A DNA stretch of 64,000 nucleotides from Amycolatopsis acidiphila (GCF_021391495.1 NZ_CP090063.1:3782001-3846000); one strand, 5' to 3'; positions 55,404-64,000 are shown, counted from the stretch's first letter. Numbers and translations are program-made. Notes: generated from the sequence alone by a model not told the origin.

Positions 55404-56264
55404 ATGACGCGGGGGAGCCGGGAACCGGAGCCAGGCACCGTGTGGACGGCGGGACAGGTGGCCCGCCACCTGCGGATCGCCGAGTCGACCCTGCGCACCT
55501 GGCACCGCCGCTACGGGGTGGGTCCGCACAATCCGCAGCCCGGGCGCTACCGCCGCTACACCGCCGACGACGTCACGCGGCTGCGCCGGATGCGCGACCT
55601 CATCAGCTCGGGGATGCTGCCGTCGGACGCGGCGAAGTCCGTCGAGTCCGCCGCGCGCGACGGCGGCTCACCCGGCGAGGATCTGGCCCAGGTGCTCGCC
55701 GCCGCCCGCGCGCTGGACTCCGGGCGCTGTCTGCGGGTCGTCGAGCACGCGCTGGGCCGCCAGGGCGTCGTGGAGACCTGGGAACGGCTGTGCCGCCCGG
55801 CGCTCGTCGCGATCGACGGCGACCAGCGCGAGGATCCGGACTGTGTGGACACCGAGCACGTGCTGTCGTGGGCGGTTTCCGCGGCGCTGCACCGGGTGCC
55901 CCGGGCCGCCGACCGCGCCGACCGGCGCCCGGTGCTGCTCGCCTGCACCGAGACCGAACAGCATTCGCTGGCGCTGGAAGCGCTTTCCGCCGCACTGTCC
56001 GAACGCGACCTCCCGGTGCGGATGCTCGGCGCGGCCACTCCGGCGCCGAGCCTCGGCCACGCTGTCGCGGCCGCACGGCCCGTCGCGGTCGTGCTGTGGT
56101 CGCAGCGCCCCGAGACGGCGAGCCCGGACTCGATCCGGGTGTTGCGCCAGCACCAGGTGCGCCGCCTCATCGCCGGGCCGGGCTGGCCGTCTCGCCGTCC
56201 GTCGGGCACCGAGCACCTCGGCAGCCTGTCCGACGCGTTGCTGATGCTGACCGGTCATCTGTAG
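55404..56264 (+). CDS. MerR-family regulator with cobalamin-binding-like domain (CarH/LitR relative)
   Basis: 286 aa from ATG 55404. N-terminal Mer[43 protein letters not shown]. Then a helical bundle (..[14 protein letters not shown].. TEHVLSW..) and a Rossmann-like domain ([23 protein letters not shown].. [11 protein letters not shown]). CarH-type photoreceptors need E-x-x-H-x-x-G for the lower Co ligand; here the segment reads ETEQHSLAL, so the match is incomplete. It may bind another ligand. It converges with the CrtI-like gene (10-base overlap), echoing carotenoid clusters where CarH/LitR acts. Confidence 0.8.
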   Translation: MTRGSREPEPGTVWTAGQVARHLRIAESTLRTWHRRYGVGPHNPQPGRYRRYTADDVTRLRRMRDLISSGMLPSDAAKSVESAARDGGSPGEDLAQVLAAARALDSGRCLRVVEHALGRQGVVETWERLCRPALVAIDGDQREDPDCVDTEHVLSWAVSAALHRVPRAADRADRRPVLLACTETEQHSLALEALSAALSERDLPVRMLGAATPAPSLGHAVAAARPVAVVLWSQRPETASPDSIRVLRQHQVRRLIAGPGWPSRRPSGTEHLGSLSDALLMLTGHL

Positions 56265-57853
56265 ACGGCGGCGTTGAGCCGCTGGATCACCCGCCGGTAG
56301 GTGGTGCCGCCACGGCTCGCGCGCCGCAGCGCGGCCCGCGCGGCGTTGGCCCCCGGCCCGCCGTGCACGGCCCCGCCCGGATGCGCCGAGGCCCCCGCCA
56401 GGAACAGCCGGTCCACCGGGGTGTCCGCGCGTGCGAGGCCGGGCACCGGCCGGAAGAACAGCTGCTGGTGGATCGCGGCGGTGCCGGCGTTGATCGCCCC
56501 GCCGACGAGGTTGCCGTCCACATGGAACAGATCGTCCGGGCCGTGGATCGCGCGTGCCTCGATGTGGCCGGTGAAGCCGGGTGCGTGCCGTTCCACGACC
56601 GCCTCCAGCCGGTCGGCGAACTGCCGCAGCGAGTCGCGGTCCCACTTGTGCTCGCGTGGCACGTGGGTGTACGCCCAGGCCGACTCGGTGCCGGCGGGCG
56701 AGCGGGTCTCGTCGGCGGTGGTCATCTGGCCCAGCAGCAGGAACGGCTTCTCCGGCAACCGGCCCACCGAGAGCGCGTGGTGGTAGTCGGCCAGGCCCGT
56801 CATGTCCGCGTCCAGGTGCACGGTCCCGGCCTGGCCGACCTCGGGGTTGCGCCACGGGATGGGCCGCGAGAGCGCCCAGTCCACTTTGACCGTCGGGTCG
56901 TCCCAGTGGAACCCGCGCAGGTCTGCGAGCAGCCGGGGCGGGAGCACGTCGGGGTCCAGCAGCTCCCGGTACAGCGTGGGGGCGGGCACTGTGGCCAGCA
57001 CCGCGCGCCGGGCCCGCACGAGGCGGCCGGAGGCGTCGGAGACCGCGACGGCCTCGCCGCCGGCGGTGTGGATCCGGGTGACCGGGCGCTGGCAGGCGAC
57101 CCGCCCGCCCGCCGCGGTGAGCCGGTTGGCCAGTGCGATCGCCAGCCGCCCGGCGCCGCCCTCCGGCACCGGGTAACCGACGTCCTGGGCGAGCATCGCC
57201 AGCAGCCAGCCGAAGATCGCGCTGCCGGCGTCGCCCGGCCCGAGGTCGGTGTGCTGGGCGTTGCCGGCGAGCAGCAGCTGCGCGCCCTCGCCGGAGAACC
57301 GCTCCTCGGCCAGCGCCCGCACCGGCATCGTGACGAGCCGGGCGAAGCGCAGGCTGTCGGCCACCCCGAGCCGGCGGCCCAGCCGCGCGGCGGCGCGCAC
57401 CGGCGGGAACGGCTGGAACAGCGCGTCGAGCAACTGCTCGCGCATCTGCGTCCAGGCCTCGAACTCCGCGCGCCAGGCGTCGGCGTCGGCGGGGGAGAAG
57501 CGCGCCACCGACGCCATCGTCCGGTCGAGGTCGCGGGAGATGACGGCGGCGCGGTCGTCGGGCAGGACGTGGGCCAGCGGTGCGGGTGCGTGCCGCCACC
57601 GCAGGCCGTACTCGTGCAGCCCCAGCGCCGAGAGCACCGGTGACGCGGCCCCCAGGGGGTAGAACGCGCTGCACACGTCGTTGCGGAAGCCGGGCGCGGT
57701 CAGCTCGGCCGTGCGCACCGCGCCGCCCGGGGTCTCGGCGGCCTCGAGGACGAGGACGTCCCATCCGGCGTCGGCGAGGATGTTCGCGGCCACCAGGCCG
57801 TTGTGCCCGGCCCCGACGACGACCGCGTCCACCGTTTCGGCTGCGTGCTCCAT
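56255..57853 (-). CDS. NAD(P)/FAD-dependent oxidoreductase, phytoene-desaturase-like
   Basis: 532 aa from ATG 57853. FAD-binding AVVVGAGHNGLVAANILADAGWDVLVLEA, then GGAVRTAELTAPGFRNDVCSAFYPL, and C-terminal FAD motif LFLAGASAHPGGAVHGGPGANAARAAL. This is the PYROXD2/CrtO-like branch of the CrtI superfamily, acting on polyenes or other lipids. No other carotenoid gene (crtB, crtE) is nearby, so carotenoid activity is not shown. It is divergent from the epimerase gene across 51 bases. Confidence 0.85.
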   Translation of the reverse strand: MEHAAETVDAVVVGAGHNGLVAANILADAGWDVLVLEAAETPGGAVRTAELTAPGFRNDVCSAFYPLGAASPVLSALGLHEYGLRWRHAPAPLAHVLPDDRAAVISRDLDRTMASVARFSPADADAWRAEFEAWTQMREQLLDALFQPFPPVRAAARLGRRLGVADSLRFARLVTMPVRALAEERFSGEGAQLLLAGNAQHTDLGPGDAGSAIFGWLLAMLAQDVGYPVPEGGAGRLAIALANRLTAAGGRVACQRPVTRIHTAGGEAVAVSDASGRLVRARRAVLATVPAPTLYRELLDPDVLPPRLLADLRGFHWDDPTVKVDWALSRPIPWRNPEVGQAGTVHLDADMTGLADYHHALSVGRLPEKPFLLLGQMTTADETRSPAGTESAWAYTHVPREHKWDRDSLRQFADRLEAVVERHAPGFTGHIEARAIHGPDDLFHVDGNLVGGAINAGTAAIHQQLFFRPVPGLARADTPVDRLFLAGASAHPGGAVHGGPGANAARAALRRASRGGTTYRRVIQRLNAAVYR

Positions 57854-57904
57854 GTCCGCAGCTGTACCCGTTTTGACCCGGGCCCGAACGGGCACCAGGA
57901 ACCG

Positions 57905-58966
57905 GTGCGCATCGTGGTGACTGGGGCGACCGGAAACGTGGGGACGGCACTGGTCCGGATCCTGCGCGAACAGGACTGCTCGGTGACCGGCCTGGCGCGG
58001 CGGATCCCGCCCGCCGAAGGGCCCTACGCCGCCGTCGACTGGGTGCCCGGCGACCTGGCCCGGCCCGCCTCGCTCGAACCGGTGCTGCGTGGCGCCGACG
58101 CCTTGGTGCACCTGGCGTGGGCGGTCAACCCCAGCGCCGGGGACCCGCCGATGGCGGCGACCAACCTGACCGGCACCCGGCGGCTGCTCGACGCGGCGGC
58201 CGCCGCCGGGGTGCCGCGGATCGTGTGCGCCTCGTCGGTCGCCGCCTACTCACCCGCGCCGCGCTGGGAGCGGGTGCGCGAGGACTGGCCGTGCGACGGG
58301 ATCTCCGCGAGTGCCTACAGCCGGGGCAAGGCGGAACTGGAACGCCTGCTGGACGTGTTCGCCCGCGAGCACCCCGATGTGCTGCTCACCCGGGTCCGCC
58401 CGTGCGCGATCCTGCAGCGCGACGCCGGCGGCGAGTTCGGGCGGTGGCTGCTCAGCCCGCTGCTGCCGGCCGGGATCGTGGCGGTGCCCGGGTTCCCGCT
58501 GCCGCTGTGGCCGGAGCTGCGGCTGCAGGTCGTGCACGCGCAGGACGTGGCCGAGGCCGTGTGGCTGGCGCTGTCGGCCGGTTTCTCCGGGCCGGTCAAC
58601 CTCGCGAGCGACCCGGTGCTGCGCGCGGACGACGTGGCCGGCCTGCTCGGCGCGCTCCGCCTGCCCGTGCCGCGCCCGCTGCTCTCGGGCGCGGCGTGGT
58701 CGCTGTGGCGGGCCGGGGTGCAGCCGCTGCATCCCGGCTGGCTCGCGCTGGCCGACGAGGCCGCCCTCGCCGACACCACGCTCGCCCGCACGGAACTGGG
58801 CTGGCGCCCGCGGCGGGACGCGGCCGCGGTGCTCGCCGAGTTCGCCGACGGCCTGCGCGACCAGGCCGCCACCAGCGCGAAGGCACTGGCCCCGCGCCCG
58901 GCGACACTCCGGGAACGCCTGGCGACGCTGTCGTGGGGACGCCCGAGTCACCAGTCGCAGGCCTGA
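57905..58966 (+). CDS. NAD-dependent epimerase/dehydratase (extended SDR)
   Basis: 353 aa from GTG 57905. N-terminal nucleotide loop RIVVTGATGNVGTALVRIL, D-W-V-P-G-D-L after the second strand, HLAWAVNP, catalytic S in CASSVAAYSP and the Y-x3-K equivalent in SAYSRGKAELERLL. Sugar-nucleotide epimerases and 3-beta-HSD-like enzymes share this layout; substrate not evident. The C-terminal tail is Arg/Ala-rich. Confidence 0.85.
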   Translation: MRIVVTGATGNVGTALVRILREQDCSVTGLARRIPPAEGPYAAVDWVPGDLARPASLEPVLRGADALVHLAWAVNPSAGDPPMAATNLTGTRRLLDAAAAAGVPRIVCASSVAAYSPAPRWERVREDWPCDGISASAYSRGKAELERLLDVFAREHPDVLLTRVRPCAILQRDAGGEFGRWLLSPLLPAGIVAVPGFPLPLWPELRLQVVHAQDVAEAVWLALSAGFSGPVNLASDPVLRADDVAGLLGALRLPVPRPLLSGAAWSLWRAGVQPLHPGWLALADEAALADTTLARTELGWRPRRDAAAVLAEFADGLRDQAATSAKALAPRPATLRERLATLSWGRPSHQSQA

Positions 58967-58974
58967 ACCGCGGC

Positions 58975-59415
58975 TCAGGCCTCGCGGCCGACGGCGATGT
59001 CCGCGAGCCGGCGCAGGGACTCGGCGTTGCGCGGCCACAGGGCGAGCGTCTGCAGCGGCCCCGGCACCAGCCGCGCCGGCCCACGGGTCAGCTCCTCGGC
59101 CATCACCACCCGCGTACGGCCGCTGTCCAGCGGCTCCAGCGTGATGCGGATTTCCGCCGAGCCGAACAGCCACAGCTCGGCGTGCAGGTCCAGGCGCCGC
59201 TCCGGCTCGACCGAGCGCACCACCGTCACGTCGTTGATCCGCAGCGGCCACACCCCGGCGCTGTGGTGGATCCGGCTGCCCGGTTCCGGCCAGCTCTCGT
59301 CGACCTGGCGGACCCGCGAGTTGCCCACCACCCAGCTGCCGTAGCTCCAGCCGTCGGCCAGCACCCGGTAGACGGCGTCCGGTGGTGCGGGCACCTCCCG
59401 GCTGATCTCCACCAC
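58975..59415 (-). CDS. SRPBCC family protein
   Basis: 146 aa from GTG 59415 with GGGAGG upstream; an ATG at 59448 is an alternative. START-like fold: VEISREVPAPPDAVYRVLADGWSYGSWVVG, SRIHHSAGVWPL, ELWLFGSAEIRITLEPL, RTRVVMAEELTRGP, and a long C-terminal helix. Ligand-binding cavity proteins of this kind are often polyketide cyclases or lipid carriers. It converges on the epimerase gene with an eight-base gap. Confidence 0.8.
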   Translation of the reverse strand: MVEISREVPAPPDAVYRVLADGWSYGSWVVGNSRVRQVDESWPEPGSRIHHSAGVWPLRINDVTVVRSVEPERRLDLHAELWLFGSAEIRITLEPLDSGRTRVVMAEELTRGPARLVPGPLQTLALWPRNAESLRRLADIAVGREA

Positions 59416-59479
59416 ACGGCCTCCCGGGGGCTCGCAACGCTTGTGCATCGTTTCGCGTCCGCCGGGTACCCGGCCGCGC

Positions 59480-59707
59480 ATGGCACACACATCGGACGAA
59501 GCCTCAGATACCCGCCTCGAGGGCGTCTCATGCACCGGCGGTGAGTCCGATCGGGTGACCGTGACCGCGGTGGGCAAGCTCGGCGAGGCGCTGGAGACCG
59601 TCGAGGTCGCCCGCCACCTGCACCCCGGAATGCCGCGGCGGGATCGGGTGTTGTGCGGGGGGTACTTCCCCCAACCGAGGAGATCGACGTGGCAACGGTC
59701 GAACTGA
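59480..59707 (+). CDS. possible small protein, uncertain
   Basis: 75 codons from ATG 59480. The middle (GVSCTGGESDRVTVTAVGKL.. GEALETVEVARHLHP) resembles the start of small actinobacterial proteins with a K-L-x-E-A-L-E-T-V-E helix, but the rest (GMPRRDRVLCGG..) turns Arg-rich and runs 19 bases into the thioredoxin gene. It may be a truncated or frameshifted relic. Start and end are both doubtful. Confidence 0.3.
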   Translation: MAHTSDEASDTRLEGVSCTGGESDRVTVTAVGKLGEALETVEVARHLHPGMPRRDRVLCGGYFPQPRRSTWQRSN

Positions 59708-60063
59708 CCAAGGAGAACTTCGACGAGACGGTCGGGCGGGACGGCATGGTCCTGGTCGACTTCTGGGCGTCCTGGTGCGGTCCGTGCCGGCAGTTCGCCC
59801 CGGTCTACGAGAAGGCGTCCGACACCCACGACGACGTCGTGTTCGGCAAGGTCGACACCGAGGCCCAGCAGGAGCTCGCGGCCGCGTTCGGCATCTCGTC
59901 CATCCCGACGCTGATGATCGTGCGCGACGGCGTCGTGCTCTACGCCCAGCCCGGCGCGCTGCCCGAGCCCGCGCTCGAGGAGCTCATCGGCAAGGCCCGC
60001 GAGCTGGACATGGACGAGGTCCGCGCCGAGGTCGCCAAGCAGCAGCAGGAGCAGCAGTCCTGA
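59689..60063 (+). CDS. thioredoxin
   Basis: 124 aa from GTG 59689 (GAGGAG seven bases upstream). Thioredoxin fold with FWASWCGPCRQFAP (C30, C33), cis-Pro in SSIPTLMIV and a Gln-rich C-terminal extension. It reduces protein disulfides in the cytoplasm. Slightly longer than classical TrxA (~107 aa) because of the tail. It is not clearly part of an operon. Confidence 0.95.
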   Translation: MATVELTKENFDETVGRDGMVLVDFWASWCGPCRQFAPVYEKASDTHDDVVFGKVDTEAQQELAAAFGISSIPTLMIVRDGVVLYAQPGALPEPALEELIGKARELDMDEVRAEVAKQQQEQQS

Positions 60064-60147
60064 CCCGAACGGGCAGCATCGGCCACGGCCGGTCGCGACG
60101 GGTGTAGACAGGGGACGCACCGACAGTCACGACCGGAAGGACCCCGG

Positions 60148-61197
60148 ATGGCGACCATGCTGGCCGCACGGCTGGAGATCGACCCGCGCAGGCTCGTCGT
60201 GCGCGAGGTCGCGGTACCCGAGCCCGGCCCCGGCGAGGTCCGCGTCAAGGTCGAGGCCGCCGGGGTGTGCCTGTCCGACGCGCACCTGATCGACGGCAGC
60301 CTCACCCCGCAGTTCCTCGCCGCCCCGGAGGTCACCCTCGGGCACGAGGTCGCCGGGGTGATCGACGCGATCGGCCCGGACGTGCCGGCGGTGTGGCAGG
60401 AAGGCGCGCGCGTCGCGCTCCAGGCCGGCGAACGCTGCGGCCGCTGCGCGAACTGCGTCCGCTTCCGCGACCCGTGCCTGCAGGTCCGCACCCGTGGCGT
60501 CGACTACGACGGCGGCTGGGCCGAGTACGCGCTGGCCGCCCAGCACACCCTCGTCCCACTCCCCGACGACCTGCCGTTCGACCAGGCCTCGATCGTCCCG
60601 GACGCGGTGTCCACGCCGTGGGGCGCGATCAGCGGCACCGCGCAGGCGAGGCCCGGCCGCCCCGCCGGGGTGTGGGGGGTGGGCGGGCTCGGCGCGCACG
60701 CCGTGCAGCTGCTGCGGATGATCGGCGCCGTCCCCATCGTCGCGGTCGACCCGCTGGAGTCCGCGCGCGAGCGGGCCCTGGAGTTCGGCGCCGACCTCGC
60801 GCTCGACCCCGCCGACCCGGACCTGGGCAAGCAGGTGTCCGCCGCGACCGGCGGCGCCGGCCTCGACACCGCCTTCGACATGGCGGGGGTGCCCGCCGTG
60901 CGCGAGCAGGCCGTCAGCTGCCTCGGCTTCGGCGGCAAGCTCGTCCTCGTCGGGCTCACCCCGCGGCCGCTGACCATCACCGACAGCATCCCGCTGAGCT
61001 TCCGGCGCAAGCAGATCCTGGGCCACTACGGCTCCGGCCCCGGCGACGTCGAGACCCTGATCGGCCTCGCCCGGCACCACCGGGTCGAGTGGAGCCGCTC
61101 CATCAGCGGCCACCTGCCCCTGGCCGAGGCGGCCGACGCCGTCGACCGCCTCGTGCGCAAGGAAGGCGACCCGATCCGCCTCATCCTGCGGCCGTGA
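60148..61197 (+). CDS. zinc-dependent alcohol dehydrogenase (MDR family)
   Basis: 349 aa from ATG 60148 (GGAAGGAC upstream). Catalytic zinc ligands C41 in AGVCLSDAH and H66/E67 in LGHEVAG; structural zinc Cys cluster CGRCANCVRFRDPC; NAD site VWGVGGLGAHAVQLL with an acidic residue after the second strand (VDPL), favouring NAD. It oxidises an alcohol or hydroxyacyl intermediate. It converges with the CoA-ligase-like gene, overlapping 17 bases. Confidence 0.9.
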   Translation: MATMLAARLEIDPRRLVVREVAVPEPGPGEVRVKVEAAGVCLSDAHLIDGSLTPQFLAAPEVTLGHEVAGVIDAIGPDVPAVWQEGARVALQAGERCGRCANCVRFRDPCLQVRTRGVDYDGGWAEYALAAQHTLVPLPDDLPFDQASIVPDAVSTPWGAISGTAQARPGRPAGVWGVGGLGAHAVQLLRMIGAVPIVAVDPLESARERALEFGADLALDPADPDLGKQVSAATGGAGLDTAFDMAGVPAVREQAVSCLGFGGKLVLVGLTPRPLTITDSIPLSFRRKQILGHYGSGPGDVETLIGLARHHRVEWSRSISGHLPLAEAADAVDRLVRKEGDPIRLILRP

Positions 61198-62590
61198 CCT
61201 CCCTGGTCAATGCCGCCAGCGCCGCGGCCGTCCGGCGGCCGCTGGTGAACGCCGCGATGCCGAACTGCTCCAGCAGCCGCAGGCTGCGCGGCGCGGGACG
61301 GGTGTAGCTGTAGATCACCAGCGGCACCTGGCCCGCCAGCGCGATCAGCTCCTCCTGCTCCCGTTCCAGCTGCTTGGCGTCGGCCAGCGTGGCGACGAGC
61401 ACGAGCGCGTCGACCTCGCCGCTGTCGGCCAGCAGCCGCAGCACCGGCGAGATCCCGCCCCGGCTGAGTACCTGCGCCGTGGTGTCCACCGGGTTCGCCG
61501 CGCTGCCGTAGGCCGGGATCAGCGCCCGCAGCCGCTCCTGCGTCCCGGCGCCCAGCACGGGCAGCCGCAGGCCTGCCAGCACCAGGTCGTCCGCCAGCCA
61601 GGTGCCGGCCCCGCCCGAGGTCGTCACCACGCCGACCCGCCGTCCCGCCGGGACCCGGGTCCGCGAGAACACCATCGCCAGGTCCACCAGCTCCTCCTGG
61701 TCGGCGGCCAGCAGCACGCCGCCCTCGTCCAGCGCCCGCGCGAACTGCGCCCCGTCGCCCGGGTCGTGCGCGGTGTGGGCGAGCGCGGCGCGCCGCCCGG
61801 CGGCGGTCGTGCCGACCTTTGCCGCGATCACCTGCTTGCCCTGCGCCCGCGCGGCCGCGCCGATCTTCGCCAGCCGCCCCGGGTCCGTCAGGCCCTCGAC
61901 GAACAGCAGCAGCACCCGCGTCGCCGGGTCCTGCACGAGGTGCTCCGCCACGTCGGCCAGGTCCAGGTCCACCTCGTTGCCGGTGCTGACGACGTGGCTG
62001 AACCCGAGCCCGCGGCCGAGCCCGTCGTTGAACAACGCGAACCCCAGCCCGCCGCTCTGGGCGACCACCGCGACGTCCCCGGCGATCAGCCGGTCGAGCC
62101 CGCGGTCGTAGTTGATCGTCGGGCTGAACCCCACCGGGATCGCGTCCACGACGTTCATCAGCCCCTCGGCGTTGGGTCCCAGCACCCGCATCCGCGGGAA
62201 CTGGTCGCACAGCGCCCGCAGCTCGCGCTGGCGCCGTCCGCCGTCGGACTGCTCGGCGAACCCGGAGCTGATGATCACCACGAACCGCGCGCCCGCGCGC
62301 CCGCACTCGGCGACGACGGTGTTGACCCGTTCGGCGTTGACCACGACGAGCGCGATGTCCACCGGGTCCGGCACCGCCCCGATCCCGGGATAGCAGCGCA
62401 GCCCGTCGATGCTGTCGTGGCGCGGGTTCACCGGGTACACCGCGCCGCGGTAGCCGTGCTGGGCCAGCATCCGCTGCGGCAGCCCGGAGATGATGTCCGG
62501 GGTCGCCGACGCACCGACGATCGCGATCGACGCCGGGCGCAGCAGCGGGCCGAGGTCCAGCCGCGAGTGCTCGCCCACCGCCGCGGTCAC
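61181..62590 (-). CDS. NDP-forming acyl-CoA synthetase-like protein (CoA-binding + ligase-CoA domains)
   Basis: 469 aa from GTG 62590 (GTGA overlap with the dehydrogenase stop). N-terminal CoA-binding domain: PASIAIVGASATPDIISGLPQ, YPVNPRHDSIDGLRCY. Then the succinyl-CoA-synthetase-like domains with VVAQSGGLGFALFNDG, STGNEVDLDLADV, VVTTSGGAGTWLADDL and NPVDTTAQVL. This is the alpha-like half of ADP-forming acetyl-CoA synthetase; the ATP-grasp beta half is absent here, so it would need a partner encoded elsewhere. Operon with the dehydrogenase at 62587 and the hydratase beyond it suggests acid activation in a beta-oxidation unit. Confidence 0.85.
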   Translation of the reverse strand: MTAAVGEHSRLDLGPLLRPASIAIVGASATPDIISGLPQRMLAQHGYRGAVYPVNPRHDSIDGLRCYPGIGAVPDPVDIALVVVNAERVNTVVAECGRAGARFVVIISSGFAEQSDGGRRQRELRALCDQFPRMRVLGPNAEGLMNVVDAIPVGFSPTINYDRGLDRLIAGDVAVVAQSGGLGFALFNDGLGRGLGFSHVVSTGNEVDLDLADVAEHLVQDPATRVLLLFVEGLTDPGRLAKIGAAARAQGKQVIAAKVGTTAAGRRAALAHTAHDPGDGAQFARALDEGGVLLAADQEELVDLAMVFSRTRVPAGRRVGVVTTSGGAGTWLADDLVLAGLRLPVLGAGTQERLRALIPAYGSAANPVDTTAQVLSRGGISPVLRLLADSGEVDALVLVATLADAKQLEREQEELIALAGQVPLVIYSYTRPAPRSLRLLEQFGIAAFTSGRRTAAALAALTREVTAAG

Positions 62591-63768
62591 GAGGTCCGGC
62601 CCAGCGCCGCGCCGCCGAGCATGTCCCGCGCGATGAGGAACCGGTGGATCTCGCTCGGCCCCTCCACCACCCTGGCCACCCGCAGCCCGCGGAACCAGTG
62701 CTCCAGCGGCAGGTCCTTGGTCATGCCCATGCCGCCCAGGATCTGCATCATCGCGTCCACCACGGCGAACCCGGTCTCGGTGCCGTACAGCTTCGCGATC
62801 GACGCCTTCGTCCGCGCGTCCCGGCCCTGGTCGGCGTCCCAGGCTGCCTCCCAGGTCAGGTGCCGGGCGGCGGTGATCCGCACCCGCGCGTCGGCGATGG
62901 CGAACTGCACCGCCTGGCGGGTGGCCAGCAGCGCGCCGAACGTCTCGCGCGACTTGGCCCAGTCGCTCGCGATCCGCACCGCTTCCTCGGCGACCCCGAT
63001 CGCCTGCGCCGCGTACCGCAGCCTGCCGCGCACCAGCCACTGCTGCGCGAGCCCGAAGCCCTGGCCCTCCTCGCCGATGAGGTTCTCCGCCGGGACCACG
63101 CAGTCGTCGAAGAGCACCTCGGTGGTCCAGTGGTCACGCAGCACCGGCACGCTGGTGACGTTCATCCCGGGAGTGCCGGCGTCGATGAGGATCGCGCTGA
63201 TCCCGCCCCGCCCGGCGGTACGGTCGGTGCGGGCGTAGACGATCCCGTAGCGCGCGGAGTCCGCCCCGGTGGTCCACAGCTTGTGCCCGTTGATGCGGTA
63301 GGTGTCCCCGTCACGGGTCGCGGTCGTCCGGATCGCCCGCGCCGGGTCCGACCCGCCGGTCGGCTCGCTGATCGCGGTGAACGCCGGCCACGAGTGCTCG
63401 ATCGTGGGCAGCACGTACTTCTCGATCTGACGCGGGCTGCCCTTGTACAGCACCACCGGTGGCTCGATGCCGAACACGCCGCCGCCGGGGGAGGGGAAGC
63501 TGTAGCGGTGCTTGGCCATCTGCTCGGTGAGCACGATCCCCTCGAACGTGCTCAGCCCGCCGCCGCCGAACTCCTTCGGCGCCTCCAGGCACCAGAACCC
63601 GGCGTCACGCGCCTTCTGCCGCAGCTTCGCCAGCTGCTCGGCGGGGATCGCCCGGGCGTCGCCCGGCACGGCGGCCTCCGCGGGCACGATCTCCTCGCGG
63701 ACGAACTCCGCAATCGTGTCCGACAGCATCTTCAGCTCTTCGGGAAGGTCGAAACCTTGGAACGGCAA
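62587..63768 (-). CDS. acyl-CoA dehydrogenase
   Basis: 393 aa from ATG 63768. Motifs: FWCLEAPKEFGGGGLSTFEG, TAISEPTGGSDPARA, HKLWTTGADSARYGIVYA, VLFDDCVVPAENLIGEEGQGF, ILGGMGMTKDLPLEHWFRGLR, and catalytic-type Glu in VVEGPSEIHRFLIAR. It is translationally coupled to the synthetase-like gene below and is preceded by an enoyl-CoA hydratase gene 16 bases upstream, a complete oxidation-hydration pair. Confidence 0.92.
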   Translation of the reverse strand: MPFQGFDLPEELKMLSDTIAEFVREEIVPAEAAVPGDARAIPAEQLAKLRQKARDAGFWCLEAPKEFGGGGLSTFEGIVLTEQMAKHRYSFPSPGGGVFGIEPPVVLYKGSPRQIEKYVLPTIEHSWPAFTAISEPTGGSDPARAIRTTATRDGDTYRINGHKLWTTGADSARYGIVYARTDRTAGRGGISAILIDAGTPGMNVTSVPVLRDHWTTEVLFDDCVVPAENLIGEEGQGFGLAQQWLVRGRLRYAAQAIGVAEEAVRIASDWAKSRETFGALLATRQAVQFAIADARVRITAARHLTWEAAWDADQGRDARTKASIAKLYGTETGFAVVDAMMQILGGMGMTKDLPLEHWFRGLRVARVVEGPSEIHRFLIARDMLGGAALGRTS

Positions 63769-63784
63769 GGGAAGTCCTTTCTGG

Positions 63785-64000
63785 TCAGTGGCCGGCGTAG
63801 CTGCCGGGACGCTGCTCGCGGAACGCGGCGAGCGCCTCGGCGGAGTCCTGTGTGGATGTCACGACGGCCATGTGGGACGAGATGAGGTCCAGTGCGGTGC
63901 GCAGGTCGCTGCGCGCGGACTGGTAGACCGCGCGTTTGATGGTGCGCACCGCGATCGGGGGCGCGTCGGCGAGCTTGCGGGCCAGCCGGGTCACGGCCGC
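63785..64000 (-). CDS. enoyl-CoA hydratase, C-terminal part (continues past window)
   Basis: About 71 codons, open to the right edge. The segment TRLARKLADAPPIAVRTIKRAVYQSARSDLRTALD.. ending ..DSAEALAAFREQRPGSYAGH is the typical C-terminal helix set of crotonase-fold hydratases (E-A-x-x-A-F-x-E-x-R-P). The active-site half is beyond the window. It leads the minus-strand operon with 62587 and 61181. Confidence 0.85.
   Translation of the reverse strand, partial: AAVTRLARKLADAPPIAVRTIKRAVYQSARSDLRTALDLISSHMAVVTSTQDSAEALAAFREQRPGSYAGH

Noticed and set aside
55668..57950. A 760-codon minus-strand frame over the CrtI-like gene
   Set aside because: Shadow frame one base off the true oxidoreductase frame; no FAD motif.

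Overview
The window is high-GC actinomycete DNA. WhiB, SpdB/FtsK-type transfer genes, frequent GTG starts and long runs of acyl-CoA catabolism genes suggest a Pseudonocardiaceae such as Amycolatopsis; this is inferred from gene content, and no 16S gene is present. It has two halves that meet at a tRNA-Leu(GAG) gene (30775-30857, minus strand).

Left half (1-30.79 kb): a tandem array of integrated elements stacked on the 3' end of that tRNA. The core GTGTCCGAGGGGGG occurs at 2485, 14238 and 30773. Each copy closes a serine-integrase reading frame: two remnants (1387-2537 and 13936-14255) and one intact gene (29038-30792). At the first two junctions the core is flanked by imperfect inverted arms (CCGTGT.. 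/ ..CCACACGG), as expected where the right end of one element meets the left end of the next. Element 1 (left edge to ~2.49 kb) shows the end of a polymorphic-toxin-like protein and a putative immunity gene. Element 2 (~2.5-14.24 kb) carries a frameshifted SpdB-like gene, a membrane-anchored STAND/P-loop ATPase with Sel1 repeats, several decayed genes, and a two-gene module: an EACC1-like protein plus a 1675-aa caspase-STAND-helical repeat protein. Element 3 (~14.25-30.79 kb) is the best preserved. It carries a five-gene CBASS operon (CD-NTase, separate E2, separate E1, JAB peptidase, nuclease-SAVED effector), a three-repeat orphan CRISPR array, a GntR operon, two HTH-Nudix paralogues with a cupin, and a compact transfer/integration operon (XRE, Xis-like, WhiB-like, membrane proteins, FtsK-like translocase, 54-aa protein, serine integrase). 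I see no replication initiator. Overall the array reads as an anti-phage/conflict island built by successive insertions.

Right half (30.86-64 kb): ordinary chromosomal catabolism. A LysR-linked cluster (thiolase, acyl-CoA dehydrogenase, 3-hydroxyacyl-CoA dehydrogenase, CoA-transferase subunits, a nonsense-interrupted MFS permease) is followed by a response regulator and a giant HAMP-repeat hybrid histidine kinase. Two TetR-controlled clusters (acyl-CoA ligases, acyl-CoA dehydrogenases, thiolase, SDR) come next, then a MerR/cobalamin-domain regulator next to a CrtI-like oxidoreductase, an epimerase, a thioredoxin, an alcohol dehydrogenase, and a further acyl-CoA ligase/dehydrogenase/hydratase set. 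The mix of paired acyl-CoA dehydrogenases, FadA5-like thiolases and IpdAB-like subunits suggests catabolism of steroid or branched/cyclic acids.

Several genes are broken by single-base lesions (about 3468, 7110, 20335, 38217, 48700). These may be real decay or sequence errors.
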